A stretch of DNA of 64,000 nucleotides from Acholoe squamosa (taxonomy: Eukaryota > Annelida > Polychaeta > Phyllodocida > Polynoidae). Shown one piece after another: positions 11,028 to 21,489 of the stretch. The position numbers and the translations under genes are program-made. Location: the NCBI GenBank assembly GCA_949317995.1, contig OX439036.1:103957891-104021890 (forward strand), given 5' to 3'. How positions within the stretch are numbered: position 1 is the first letter of the stretch; each line of letters opens with the position of its first letter. The notes below the pieces were generated by a model that worked only from the letters and a program-made list of their open reading frames with translations, made no database searches and had not been told where the DNA came from.

Positions 11028-11243
11028 CACAATGACTGACACGACTTATCTATTCTGGGGAACTGAAACCCTGCCAGAAATGCTGAAAAAAAACCAAGGT
11101 TAGAACGATGGATATCGTTTCAGTAGGTTATACCTACTCTACCCATTGGTCGGCATGAGACATGAATGCACCCCTGGCGCATAAGTGCATCATTATACCA
11201 ACCTCTTAGGGTTGCATGTTTTTTTAAAAGTATGTTATTGGGA

Positions 11244-11247
<4 letters not shown>

Positions 11248-11291
<44 letters not shown>
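11248..11291. repeat. (TA)n microsatellite
   Basis: About 21 TA units. Confidence 0.97.
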
Positions 11292-11293
<2 letters not shown>

Positions 11294-11580
11294 AATATAA
11301 GAAATCTTTTAATGTAATGTATTAACCTAGCCTCAGCGCATTGCCTTCCCTCCGCTAGGGACCCCTACTATTTACATGTGTTTCTTTATCTGTGGTAGAA
11401 GCACGGAAGTGGTCAATAGTGCTGTGGTGCCCTCTTGTGTGTCATTCTTAAAACTAAAGTATTGTCACACTTCCGGAAATAGCCGTTATGGCGCAAGGTC
11501 GGTCCTCTTCAATACAAGGCTTAAAATGAGTTGAATCTACTTGTCTCTATTAATATAAATGCCCCAGATGTTTCACAAGA

Positions 11581-11594
11581 TGGTGTCAGAAGTG
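11581..11594 (+). other. Primer-binding site, tRNA-Leu type
   Basis: TGGTGTCAGAAGTG starts with TGG and matches the complement of the 3' end of animal tRNA-Leu, as used by many Ty3/gypsy elements. It follows ...TTTCACA, a plausible LTR end in CA, by three bases. Confidence 0.7.
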
Positions 11595-12008
11595 AAGATG
11601 TCTTCATCCATGCTCAGGAAGTGAAGAATTGAAGACTGCAATGAAAACTGCCAGGTTTGAAATGTGACAATTCTGAATGCAGACGAATCAGGGATCCAGT
11701 TTGATATCCACTTTATTCATTGAAGTCCACGAGGTATAGATGGTGATACAGTATAAGGTGCCCAACAGTGTCCAAGCCTAGCCCTTGAGCTGAGGGCTCT
11801 TGTCTCACGTGAGTGTGTGAGGGATGAACTATGAAGGTAGAAAGATGAGTGAGCTGCTCCACCTACAGGTATTTATAGTAGGAGCCGCTCACCAAGCTCA
11901 TCCTAAAAATAGTATCAGGTGAGCTAAATATAGTAACTGGGGAACTCCAGTGCAGGTGTGTAGGTGGATCCTAAACATAGCACTGGGGGTCACAGAGTTC
12001 AGTATGGT

Positions 12009-12254
12009 TCTAAATATAGCTGCTGGGAATTCCCGGTATGCTGTGAGCTGCTCATGATTAATGGGCATGTCCTCCAGCAGGAGGAGTTGGTCTAAACATA
12101 GCTACTAGGAATTCCTGGCATGCAGTGAGCTGCTCGTGATTAATGGGCATGCCCTCCAGCAGGAGGAGTTGGTCTAAACATAGCTGCTAGGAATTCCTGG
12201 CATGCAGTGAGCTGATCGTGATTAACGGGCGTATCCTCCAGTGGGAGGAGGCGG
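12009..12254 (+). repeat. 82-bp tandem repeat, 3 units
   Basis: Units start at 12009, 12091 and 12173 with TCTAAAYATAGCT. Each contains GGAATTCCTGGCATGCAGTG and CCTCCAGCAGGAGGAG (a small palindrome). It lies in the untranslated leader between the primer-binding site and gag. Confidence 0.9.
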
Positions 12255-12399
12255 GGTCATTGAGTGCAGTTGACACCGCCAGCCTTCGGTCTATGGGTAT
12301 GGCTTGGCTTGTGGGTAGACTCGGACACTGGGTTACATGGTAGAGTCAAAGGTGAAAAATAAATATGATAAGTACAATACCTATAATGGTCTACTGACA

Positions 12400-12712
12400 C
12401 ATTCTTGGACACATTGGAAAAGAAAAATTGAAATCTACCTTAGGGCCATAGGTGCCAATGGAGTCCAAGGTGGCAGGAAAATTGGGTTATTGTCTGGTGG
12501 ATTATTATAACTTCACCACATAGGAGATGAGGGGTTGGACATATTTGACAGTTTTGTATTCAAGCCCCAAACTGATAACCCCATAGATGGACAACCACCC
12601 ATCCCAGCAGAGAATCCTGATAATTATGACACAGCCATCGAAAAGTACATTGAGTATTTTGGTAAAAGGGATCTGCAACTGTTACTCAGGGAACAATTCT
12701 AGTTTCTCAAGA
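12400..12712 (+). pseudogene. gag: Gag fragment of the 11-14 kb gypsy element
   Basis: Translating 12415-12702 gives a capsid-like stretch with a start resembling WK+K.E.YLRAIGANG, then LHHIGDEGLDIFDSF and finally NPDNYDTAIEKYIEYFGKR. That pattern (Trp-rich start, IG.E..IF..F, then Y..A...L..YF..+) is characteristic of the gag of K02A2.6/Mag-type elements. A stop lies inside (near 12507) and the frame closes at 12702. The following 340 bases do not continue gag convincingly, so a deletion or insertion separates it from the nucleocapsid at 13255. Confidence 0.6.
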
Positions 12713-13254
12713 GGGGGGCCTCCCAAACATTGGAGTCATGGGTGCTGTAATATCCGCGGATCAACGTGGGATGATGGGAACGGTGCAGGTGGCGCCCTCT
12801 CTGGTATAGTGTGGATGGAGACCAGAAGTAAGGGAAACTTCAATCGCGGAGTGATCTGGGGAGGCCAGAACATGGACATCTGATGTGAAAGACACGTGGC
12901 TGCTGAGCTTTAAATGTGAGTAACACTGAGTTAAATCTGATGCAACTATATTACATTGGCAACTAGGTAAATGAACTCATGTGCATAGGGCACCTACTTG
13001 TGGGAACTGAACTGAAACTGTAGATCTACAAGCCCAAGTTCAAAACTTTGTGTGACTGGTTTCCAAGCAAAATTGAATCTATCAAAATGGCTGACCTACC
13101 AAATTATCCACCTTTTGAGATTGTCTATGGTGAGAGCAATGACAATAACTGATGCAGGGAGAAAAAGGGACTTGCTGAAGAGAAGTAAAAAAATTGTAGA
13201 CCTAATTAAATTGTCACAAATGGTCAAAAAGTGCAAGGATCCACAAATTAAGAT

Positions 13255-14115
13255 GTGCGGATCCTTGTTGCGTTGCGCGACAAACTTTCCTTAAAGCAGT
13301 TTTTGTCAGCAGCCACGGCATCTGAGCGTACAGACCTAGAGTTGAAAGACCTTGATAAGGAGCAGGTGGTCCCAGTCAATAAGGTAGGCCTACATAAACC
13401 TCAAGACAAGGATGTTCCAAGCCAAGAGACCGGTAAGAGATATAACACATATTGTGGGAAGAAATGCTTCAAATGTGGAGGGAAATACCCCCATGAGAAA
13501 AACTATCCAGCTGAGGGTAAGGAATGTGATAAATGTCACAGAATTGGTCACTTTGCAAAAATGTGTAAAACCAAAGTGGTAAATCAAGTTGAAGCTGAAG
13601 CTAGTGGGGGAGATGACCCAGAGAGTGACAACTATACAACCATCCAAGAGATTGCCCAGCTAGGTGACCAAAAGTCATCCTTACACAAGGTTACAGTTGA
13701 TATCCACAATCATGATGTCCAATTTCTACTGGACTCTGGAGTGGAAGTGAACACCATTGGAGAAAAACATTATTCACTACAACTTTCAGGCCTACAGACA
13801 CCATGTAAGAAATTACAAACATGGCTTGCCACTACTTCTGATATATATGTCATGAAAGGTTATGAGGTAAACTTGTTAGGATGTGCCACAGCTGAGAAGT
13901 TAGGTCTCATCAAGTTCATAAATAAAGTTGATGTGAAGAGTGTCGAAAGAGACTATGCAGACATATTTGAAGGCATTGGGAAAATGAAGGACACCCAGGT
14001 TAAATTAAACATAAATGAGGATGTGAAGCCAATTCACAGAAAACACACCGGGTACCGTTCCATGTATGTGATGAAGTCAGTAAGGAGACTCAGAGACTTA
14101 AAGAGCTTGACATAA
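13255..14115 (+). pseudogene. pol: Nucleocapsid and protease part of gypsy polyprotein
   Basis: This 286-codon open frame, the end of gag and start of pol, is the best-preserved part of the element. Residues ~72-107 form two retroviral-type zinc knuckles: the first, CFKCGGKYPHEKNY, has Tyr in place of the last Cys, while the second, CDKCHRIGHFAKMC, is intact CX2CX4HX4C. Residues ~158-170 (FLLDSGVEVNTIG) are the aspartic protease active site, with DSG where DTG/DSG is expected, so the catalytic Asp is kept but the usual Ala is replaced by Val. The stretch after ~220 (ADIFEGIGKMKDTQVKLN...VKPIHRK) is the usual lead-in to reverse transcriptase. The frame then shifts at about 14110. The Met start is only the first in the frame, not a true initiator. 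Confidence 0.85.
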
Positions 14116-14640
14116 TTGAAGAATCATCTGGTCCAACACCATGGGTGAGCCCAGTAGTTATTGTTCACAAACCAAACAATGAGATTCGTCTATGCATAGA
14201 TAGCAAAGCTATCAATACAGCCATTGAGCGCAAACGCTACCAAATGAATACCATAGAGGATCTGATAGTTGAGATAAATGGGTGTTCTTGAAAGGGTATC
14301 ATCAAATTGAGTTGGCTCCAGAGAGTCACTATATAACCACTTTCGCGACTCATGAAGGCCTGTTCAGGTACAAACAGTTATGTTTTGGCATCAACTCAGC
14401 CACAGAGATTTTTCAGAAGGCCATATCAGAAATGACAAGAGATATACCTGCTGTCATGAACATGTCGGATGACATCATAATCTTCACACGAACACAGAAT
14501 GAGCATGAGAAGACACTTCACAAGGTTCTTCAGAGATTAAGGGACAGCAAAATAACGGCAAACAGTGGAAAATATGAGTTCTTCAAAGACAAGATCACCT
14601 TCTACGGACACATTTTTTTCTAAAGATGGGGGAAGTTCAA
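14100..14640 (+). pseudogene. pol: Reverse transcriptase fragment, gypsy type
   Basis: In a second frame after the protease ORF, 14105-14280 reads with clear palm/finger motifs: PTPWVSPVVIVHKPNNEIRL then CIDSKAIN. A shift at about 14280 leads to the next open frame (14282-14623) with KGYHQIELAPES, FRYKQLCFGINSA and the catalytic box MSDDIIIF, where the first residue of YxDD is Met. The two catalytic Asp are present. At 14610-14624 a T-run causes another shift just before SKDG. Homology ends about 14640, so the connection and RNase H domains are missing. The copy is inactive. Confidence 0.85.
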
Positions 14641-14880
14641 ATCCCGCGAGAATCTTTCCAGAATATATAATTTCTCCTTGTGAGCTGATGACTATACAAT
14701 GTTCCCCTTTGATTCCAGGATAAACTGTGCTACCTGCTACTCCCCGACAATTCATACCCTGCCTGGCCCTGCACCTGCCTTATATACTGACCCAACATTG
14801 GCTACACCTCCTGGACTTTGCTCCCCCGATGATATGGGATACCTTATAGGATTGTATTCTGCTATTCATAACTGATCACC
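14641..14880. other. Unassigned sequence after the gypsy break
   Basis: No recognisable retroelement sequence continues here. This is the breakpoint flank. Confidence 0.4.
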
Positions 14881-15059
14881 CCGTAGGGGTAAACATCTGA
14901 TTGAACTTTGGACTCCACCCTGGAACATAGTCTTATTTATATACAATGGTTCTCTCCGGGGGGGATTTTTAATTCCCCGTAGGGGTAAACATCTGATTGA
15001 ACTTTGGACTCCACCCTGGAACATAGTCTTATTTATATACAATGGTTCTCTATGAGTCA
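14881..15059 (+). repeat. 96-bp tandem duplication
   Basis: CCGTAGGGGTAAACATCTGA starts at 14881 and again at 14977. The units run through AACATAGTCTTATTTATATA and TGGTTCTCT. The join GGGGGGGATTTTTAATTCCC also appears at 15340, linking it to the next repeat. Confidence 0.9.
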
Positions 15060-15332
15060 CCCGTGGACTCTGATCGCCTAGTTCCTAAATGTTATTTCTC
15101 ACTTGTTTTTGATTACTTTTTGGTCCCTTCTACTGATTCTAGTTAGAACCGGATCCTTACATACAAATATCATTCCCCCATGTTTAGCCCAATATGTCAA
15201 TGTTATTTGTATACTTTTAATACAACCCGCTGTCTTAAATAAAACATCTTTACTATTGTCTTCGCCTTATATTTCATATCTTTTTATCTCCCAAATGTCC
15301 ATTTTCCCGAAACCCCCCCTAACTCAAAACAT
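15060..15332. other. No gene seen
   Basis: A 102-codon frame (15103-15411) is hydrophobic but runs into the repeat terminus at 15333 and has no recognisable family. Confidence 0.35.
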
Positions 15333-16500
15333 CCCTCCGGGGGGATTTTTAATTCCCCATTTGGCCACCAGGGGGCATTGGAGGGGCAAAATTACTCTAA
15401 AATCATTATAAAAATATGTTAAGCTAGTTTTTGATGCAGAGTTCAATGGTCTCATTTAAAATGCACAATTTTCAGTAAAAATGGCCCATATTTGGATGGT
15501 AAATTGAACATTTTTCATGAAAAATCAACCTATATGCCTGTTCCTGGTTGCCATGGCAACCATTCCAAAATTCAAATTTGCAGATTTTTATGCCAGAAAT
15601 GAAAAATTCCTTCTAGATCAAAATCTATGATAAAAATCACTATATTGTTTTTTCTGAAAAGGGCTGATTTATTGTGTTTTTAGACATTATTATGGTTACT
15701 AATATATTTAGAGATTAATATTCGATTTCAAATATGAATAACGACCTATGTTCAAGGAGGGGTTCTGACATAACTACGGGGAATATTTTATCTTGAGATG
15801 AACTTTGGTAACGAATTTCCCTGCAGAGGGGTGTTTTTACTTGCCTGGTCACATTTGTTTATAGGTTACCATAGCAACAGTCACTTTCAGTGTATATGAT
15901 GTATATTCTGGGACTAGATATTGTAGTGTTGCAGCTATAAAGTTGTTATACATTACATTAAGGAAGGGCATAGGGTTTTTGATGAATTTTGGACTAAAAG
16001 AGCATGCAAACTGCCTTTTGCAAGCCTGGAAACATTGGCACTTTAAATGACTCCTGATTGCTTAGCAACACTCATAAATCAACAAAATGAATTGCAACAG
16101 GCATATCTAGTGCTGTGGGTAGGTGATAAACTATTACTATATTCCCTAAATTAAACCTAAGGCCTATAATTATTTCCCCAATTGTCCTCTGCATGTGGTT
16201 CTCTAAGAAGTAGGTGTTGTTTATGAAGAATGTATTCCTTCTGTTGTTCTCTAGCAAAGGCCATTTTACTTGTTTGTATAGCCTGGCAACATAATTTGCA
16301 TATACGTTGGCAAAGTTTACTATACATGGCTGGTACTCATGCAGCCTATAATTTCTACATAAGTCAGTGAATGATAGACAGATTTCTGTGTTGTCAATAG
16401 TTTCTTAATCCTAGCTGATCATGTTATGACTTGGTATAGGTCATTTAGACATATACAGTGTGCCAGGTTTGAGCAACTGCCGGGAAAACAGGAGGCCCTA
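15333..16500. repeat. Dispersed repeat beginning GGGGGGATTTTTAATTCC
   Basis: The head CCGGGGGGATTTTTAATTCC followed by GGCCACCAGGGGGCA (15363-15377) is related to the left part of the insertion at 29812 (GGGGGATTAGTACCAATTC then GGCCACCAGGGGGA). Both continue into AT-rich noncoding sequence carrying GTTGCC..GGAAAC/GGCAAC motifs (15547-15560, 15865-15878; 30038-30051). The right end is not defined. There is no open frame of note. Confidence 0.5.
15547..15560. promoter_or_regulatory. RFX X-box-like palindrome
   Basis: GTTGCCATGGCAAC is a perfect palindrome fitting the RFX X-box consensus. A second, GTTACCATAGCAAC, is at 15865-15878. Both lie in noncoding repeat sequence with no adjacent gene, so function is doubtful. 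Confidence 0.35.
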
Positions 16501-17109
16501 GGTTGGCTACTGCATCCTCAGAAGGCCATTTCTTAACACAGTATGACTGCTGTCCTTCAAATTGTAGTGAGGAGCCTTACAATAATGCCATTAAAGTAGT
16601 ATGTATACCCTAGTGGTTACTAACACCTGCACCAGTATGACTGCTCTACCAAACCTCATGTAATTACTGTAAAGATACTAATCATACAGAGCAGTCGGAG
16701 TGCAGTCCCTCTGATCACCTGTACTAGTTACTGTGATTCTCAAATCATAGTGGTGGTGTGTAGTTGTAGTGCCTTAAGAAATGCACCTTGTCTCCCCAAA
16801 CCGGTGCAGAAATGAATGGCGAAATCTGACAAATGATCTTTAGGCAAAAGGCTGACATGGTATTTACATTGAAACCCACTAAATCTCAGTTAGTCAACTA
16901 AGGGGACCCTAGATTTTACAGATTTTACTAGATTAGATCTGTGTCTAGTAGATCTAAACTTTAACATAAAAATCAGTTACAGTTTAGTGACATGGGGATA
17001 TTAGGACACAGTCGCAGTTATATATGAGGACACTGTCATAGCTAAGTACCAAGGGGGTGAGGACGCCCCAGACACTAACCATGCCCTATGAGGTTGGTGT
17101 TGACAGGAC
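16501..17109. other. No gene seen
   Basis: AT-rich noncoding sequence leading into the ~31-bp array. Confidence 0.45.
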
Positions 17110-17510
17110 CCATTTAGGAGGGTATCTAAGACCTTAAAATTGTGGCTAGGAGGGTATCTTAGGCCACAATATGGTCGGCAACAAGAGGGTAGCTAGAAGG
17201 GTATCTGAGGACATGAGATGGTAGCTAGGAAGGTATCAGAGACCAGTGATGGTAGCTAGGGGGTGTCTGCGGCCAGTGACGGTAGCTAGCAGGTTATCTG
17301 AGGGCAATGATTGTAACTAGGGGGTATCTGAGGCCGATGATTATAGCTAGGAGGGTGTTCCTCCACAAGATGTTAGTATCTCAGGGCACAGGATTGTTGC
17401 TAGATTACCTGGTAACAAGGTGGTAGCTAGGAGGGTATCTAAGGCCACAAAATGGTTGGCAACAAGATGGTAGCTAGGAGTGTATTGAGGTTAATGCTGG
17501 AAGGTAGTAG
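17110..17510 (+). repeat. ~31-bp degenerate tandem array (forward), part 1
   Basis: Units of 30-32 bp like GGTAGCTAGGAGGGTATCTG followed by AGGCCA..GATGAT occur at least ten times. The array is interrupted at 17511 by repeat R1 copy 2 and resumes at 18224. Confidence 0.85.
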
Positions 17511-18223
17511 GGTAATGAACAAGTAATGGATATGTTTGTTGGATAACAGTCACAAGTCATGACATATCCATTAACTACTTATTTTATTACACAATAATCA
17601 ATAGATAATCAATAAAATATCAATAAATTCAAGTTGAAAAATTGTACACGATCAACACACACCACGGCACCTGGCAGCCGTTGGTTTGGTCTGAACCCGT
17701 CCCACAGTCATCGCTACAGCGGAAAAACCCATACGCCTGGACCGGGACTCATCCCGCCTACCTCTAGCAGTTGAGCGCAATGCACTTACCACTAGACCAT
17801 CGGGCTTCACACCTCCGGGCCCGGCTTGGCTTGGGTTGGTTTGAAACCGTCTCGCGGTTATGGTAGTGGACAGCCCGCAGTCTTCGCCTCCCCGGGCCTT
17901 GTATCATATCAAGACCTGGTTCTAGCCAACCACTTCTCGTCAGTCCCTGTGGTGAAATGCATAGGGAGTTGGATATGAGACTGCAGGTTCGACCCCTACT
18001 CTGGCAATGAAAAATTCGTAGGTTTTAACATGTAACATATGACATGTAAGGACATGTAAGGTGTGCAGGTTATCCATGGATAACCACACTGGGTGCCTGT
18101 TATCCATGGATAACCGCATGCCTTACAAAAGTCATGATGCAGGCATCATGCCATGCATTATCGACAGGTATGTGCATGGGAATATCCAGGAAAAGCACTC
18201 AGAATCCCAGAAATCGTGTAATA
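17511..18223. mobile_element. Dispersed repeat R1 (copy 2), inserted in the array
   Basis: It is homologous along its whole length to 3511-4275: AATGAACAAGTAATGGATA head, AATAAATTCAAGTTGAAAA block, CTCGTCAGTCCCTGTGG block, GGTTCGACCCC B box (17986-17996) and CCCAGAAATCGTG tail. It interrupts the ~31-bp array, so R1 moved after the array formed. The middle section differs from copy 1 and contains a second tRNA-like sequence on the minus strand. Confidence 0.7.
17738..17808 (-). other. tRNA-like SINE head (minus strand)
   Basis: On the minus strand the sequence reads GCCCGATGGTCTAGTGGTAA (A box TGGTCTAGTGG), then an anticodon-arm-like stretch, then GGGATGAGTCCCGG (B-box-like). Acceptor ends do not pair well, so it is a tRNA-derived repeat rather than a functional tRNA gene. 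Confidence 0.55.
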
Positions 18224-18800
18224 AATGATGCCACAAGATGGTAAGTAGAAGGATTTATGATGGTTGCTAGGCAGGTATATGAGACTATACAGTAACTAGG
18301 GGTGTATCTGAGTTGACAGGAGAGCTAAGGGTGTCATTGGTGTTCATAATGATATCTGGAGTTGTCCATCATGCTTTATGATAATAGCCTAGGTTGTATT
18401 CAAGGACAGATATTTTAGGCTAAGCGATGATAGCTGGCAGGGTATCTGAGGCTGGATGATGTTATATGTAAAGAGTGGTGTATCTGATAATTCATGATGG
18501 GATACTGAAGTGTCTTGGAGGCTACATGATGGCAGCTTGGAGGCTACATGATGGCAGTCTCTCACAATATATCACATTAATTGAGGGTGTTTCTTGATGG
18601 TTACTTCGGGTGTATCTGAGGCCATGATATGATGGTAAGTAGAGAAAAGCTTGAAAATATGATTCTTGAGGCCATATGATGGCAGCTACAGAGTGTATCT
18701 GAAGCTACACTGTAATAAATAGGGTGCATCTGGGGCTATGTTGATGTTAACTAGGCAGATATCTGAGGCAACATAAAAGTAGCTGACCAAGACAAATTTC
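18224..18800 (+). repeat. ~31-bp degenerate tandem array (forward), part 2
   Basis: A continuation of the array, with units such as GATAGCTGGCAGGGTATCTG and GTTAACTAGGCAGATATCTG, more diverged than part 1. Confidence 0.7.
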
Positions 18801-19184
18801 AAATAAAAATGGATATATATCTAGAATTGAGCACATAAAAGCATCAACTTTGAACCTAGCTTGAACCTAGCCTCTCTCAGGCAGACAAATAATCATTCAA
18901 AACATGCTAGGTATATCGTAGACATCCTTATGAGCACAGAAAATGCATGATACCTTTCAGCAGAGATTTCAAACCCCTGACAGATGATCTGATAATCACT
19001 AGGGAGTCCACATTTTATGGAGTGTTAGCTATGTGAACTCTTATATAACAGTGAGTCTTTTTTGTTGTTGAAAATGTATCAAGTAGAATTAAACTAAGGA
19101 TGTATCTTATACCCAGCTGCATACATGAGAATTTGCAGTTAGCAGAATGGAGCCTTATGGGCTGCTTAGTTACAATACTCGCCT
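18801..19184. other. Spacer between opposing arrays
   Basis: About 380 bases of AT-rich sequence without the unit motif, lying between the forward and reverse arrays. Confidence 0.5.
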
Positions 19185-20065
19185 ATCCCCTAGCTACCAC
19201 CATGTAGCCTCAAGCACACAATTAGCTACCACCATGTGTTCTCAAGTGCTTCTCTAGGTACTATTATGTTGCCTCAGACATTGCCCTAGTTACAATGCTC
19301 CCACCTAGTTCCCATCAGGCAGCCTCACACACCATCTAGTTACAAATGTATAGCCTCAGATATTGCTTAGCAACAATAAAATACCTTTGGCCTCTAATAC
19401 CCTCCTCTCTTCCAGCTACCCCCATATTGCCTTAGTTGCCATCATGCAGATGTAACCCTCCAGCCTTGATAATACCTTCTAGTTTTCATGTATGCCGTAA
19501 TTATTAAGTAGGCAAGTAAAAAGGATCAGCCATAAACCCCTACATGAATATACCAGTCTGCATACTGCATTGGCTTCACATACCACCTAGCCAATGTAGC
19601 CTTATATTGCACCTAGTTTTAATCATATAGCTTCGGATACAGTCCAGTTACCATCTTGTATGTATAGAGGTATCCTCTCATAAAACTTATTTGCTCTGAC
19701 TTTTGAATAGGTAGTGTTTGGTATAGGTGACCTTTTCTAACACAATATTCATGTTTTGCTAGTTTTCACCTAATGAACTAAAGGAATTACATTATAATGA
19801 AATATAATGGTATGTGGTTTGCTGGGCAACAGCCTTTGCAACCAACAAAATGATGTTGCTGTTTAGACATCCAGCATTTTCTTCAGGGATGTAGGTAACT
19901 TAAAATTGGCCAACTAAGATAAAGATGTATTATTCAGCCCAACTATGTAGCTTAGGATAGCCCCAGAGTTACCACCTTGTAGTCTTAGATACGATCATGT
20001 GGCTTTAGATAATTTCATGTGACATCAAATACTCCCATAGCTACCACAATGTTGCTTCAGTTACA
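19185..20065 (-). repeat. ~31-bp degenerate tandem array (reverse orientation)
   Basis: Units such as CCTAGCTACCACCATGTAGC, CTCAGACATTGCCCTAGTTA and GTAGCCTCAGATATTG are the reverse complement of the array unit at 17110-18800. Together the two form inverted arms around an ~380-base spacer. Confidence 0.7.
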
Positions 20066-20636
20066 CATATCCTCAGATCGTTTTTAAAATGTAAATGGTT
20101 GAGGAAGGTGACCCACATATATGCCCTTTCTCATATTTTATGGGAATTAAGAAATAGAGTGTCTGTTGCTAAGGAACACCCTTTCCTAGTAAGGAGGGAA
20201 ATATTTCTCTCAAACCCTGTAAATCTGCTTTAGGAAGGTAGGTAAAATCAAAATGAGCCTATTGAAAGCCCAAATGCATCATGTAGAGTAGGCACCAAAA
20301 GACATATGGCCATGCACTATTAGTGGCTATAAAGGGCCACAGCTGAGGAAAAGTAGTAAGTTATAGGGAATTGAGAAGAGAATTATATTCGGCAGTCCAC
20401 AAGTAGGAATTGATTGAAATTCTGAATGGTATTTACTGGAACTTTGGTCACTGTCTAGAGTGCTTTCTGAAGTCTTAACTTCATTCAATTGGAGATCTAG
20501 ACACACACTCTAAGGGATCTGCTTATTACATAGAGGAACCACACATCAGAAGGACTTAGATTTGGTTAGCTTTCATTTGGTCTCACTACCCATTATTATA
20601 TTCTCAATACTCACTTGAACATCTCACTATGGAGTT
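20066..20636. other. No gene seen
   Basis: Noncoding flank upstream of the large retroelement. Confidence 0.4.
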
Positions 20637-20834
20637 ATTGATTTAACTTGGAGTTATGCCATGATGGAATTTGAAGACACCAACAGTTTGTGATTGTGTA
20701 TTGTGATAGCCATTTGTGATTATTGATTTAACTTGGAGTTAAGCCATGATGGGATTCATATTGATTTAACTTTGATGGAATTTAAAGACATCCACAGTTT
20801 GTGAATGTGTATTGGATAGCCATTTATGATTATG
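20637..20834 (+). repeat. Direct repeats upstream of/in the 5' LTR
   Basis: ATTGATTTAACTTGGAGTTA occurs at 20637 and at about 20720, and a third shortened copy starts near 20761. Each is followed, fully or partly, by GAATTTGAAGACACCAACAG- and GTGTATTG.GATAGCCATTT-like sequence. If inside the U3 part of the LTR these could be promoter-proximal repeats. Confidence 0.7.
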
Positions 20835-21472
20835 CTTTGAAATTCAACGATATTTGTGAATTTATGTTTTGGAAATACCCTCGCATTGGAACTTTAATGA
20901 GGATGAAAATTTGTAAAGGTTTGTAATTGTGTGGAATTAAGTACAACGATGGAAATTACTCATGCCCGAGATTGTGTATATGATGTTATTGATGAAAAGT
21001 GGTGGCATTATTATTTGAGGTTTATAGATATTGACACCATTGACTTTGAAACCGATTGGATCTAATTTACTGAAAAATCTCCCTGTTTAAGGCATGTGTT
21101 TAGGAATTCTAAATTGAAATGTGAAAACAACGCTGGAGTCTGAATTGTATTCGACCTTGGATTGGCATATATACTTATTCAATAAAAACCCTTGGAGATG
21201 AAGTACCTAATTGTGTTTTCTTTTCAAATGTGCTATGGGATTTAAACACAAGCTCTACTACTTGACGCTAGCTTGAGAACATTCCCCAAATACATAGTTA
21301 AACTGCAAGTGGAGATGGGAGTGAGGTGAAACATAACTGGTGGAAACCCGAGTTCGATTATTGCATTATAAGCTACCCCCATCATAGAAGCTAAAACCCC
21401 CATTAAAGCTTCTCTCCCCAACCAACTTTAGCACATAAAACCCCTCTCATCCCCTCCGCCTGTGATAGCCCA
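20835..21472 (+). mobile_element. 5' LTR (homologous part) of the large retroelement
   Basis: It matches 46551-47194 nearly base for base: about two dozen substitutions and one 7-base indel by eye. It ends in ...GATAGCCCA, and TGGTGGAGAAC follows two bases later where a primer-binding site is expected. AATAAAA at about 21180 is a possible polyadenylation signal. The true LTR start is probably further left. A GTTTG|TG boundary occurs at 20686-20692 and at 20797-20803, and GTTTG also follows the 3' copy (47195-47199), which would fit a 5-bp target duplication, but the choice is ambiguous. Confidence 0.75.
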
Positions 21473-21489
21473 GGTGGTGGAGAACAATG

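Larger units (their letters stand above)
11320..14640 (+). mobile_element. Truncated Ty3/gypsy retrotransposon (Mag/K02A2.6-like)
   Basis: The layout is a putative 5' LTR end (before 11577), a tRNA-Leu-type primer-binding site (11581), leader, gag, zinc knuckles, protease and the first part of reverse transcriptase, all on the plus strand. The coding sequence is broken by stops and frameshifts and stops abruptly in reverse transcriptase. RNase H, integrase and the 3' LTR are absent. The 5' LTR start is not defined because no second LTR copy exists in the window. Confidence 0.8.

Noticed and set aside
15103-15411. Hydrophobic 102-codon ORF as a membrane protein
   Set aside because: T-rich sequence gives hydrophobic codons by chance, and the frame ends inside a dispersed repeat.
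17738-17808. Functional tRNA gene
   Set aside because: A- and B-box-like sequences are present, but the acceptor and anticodon stems do not pair properly.
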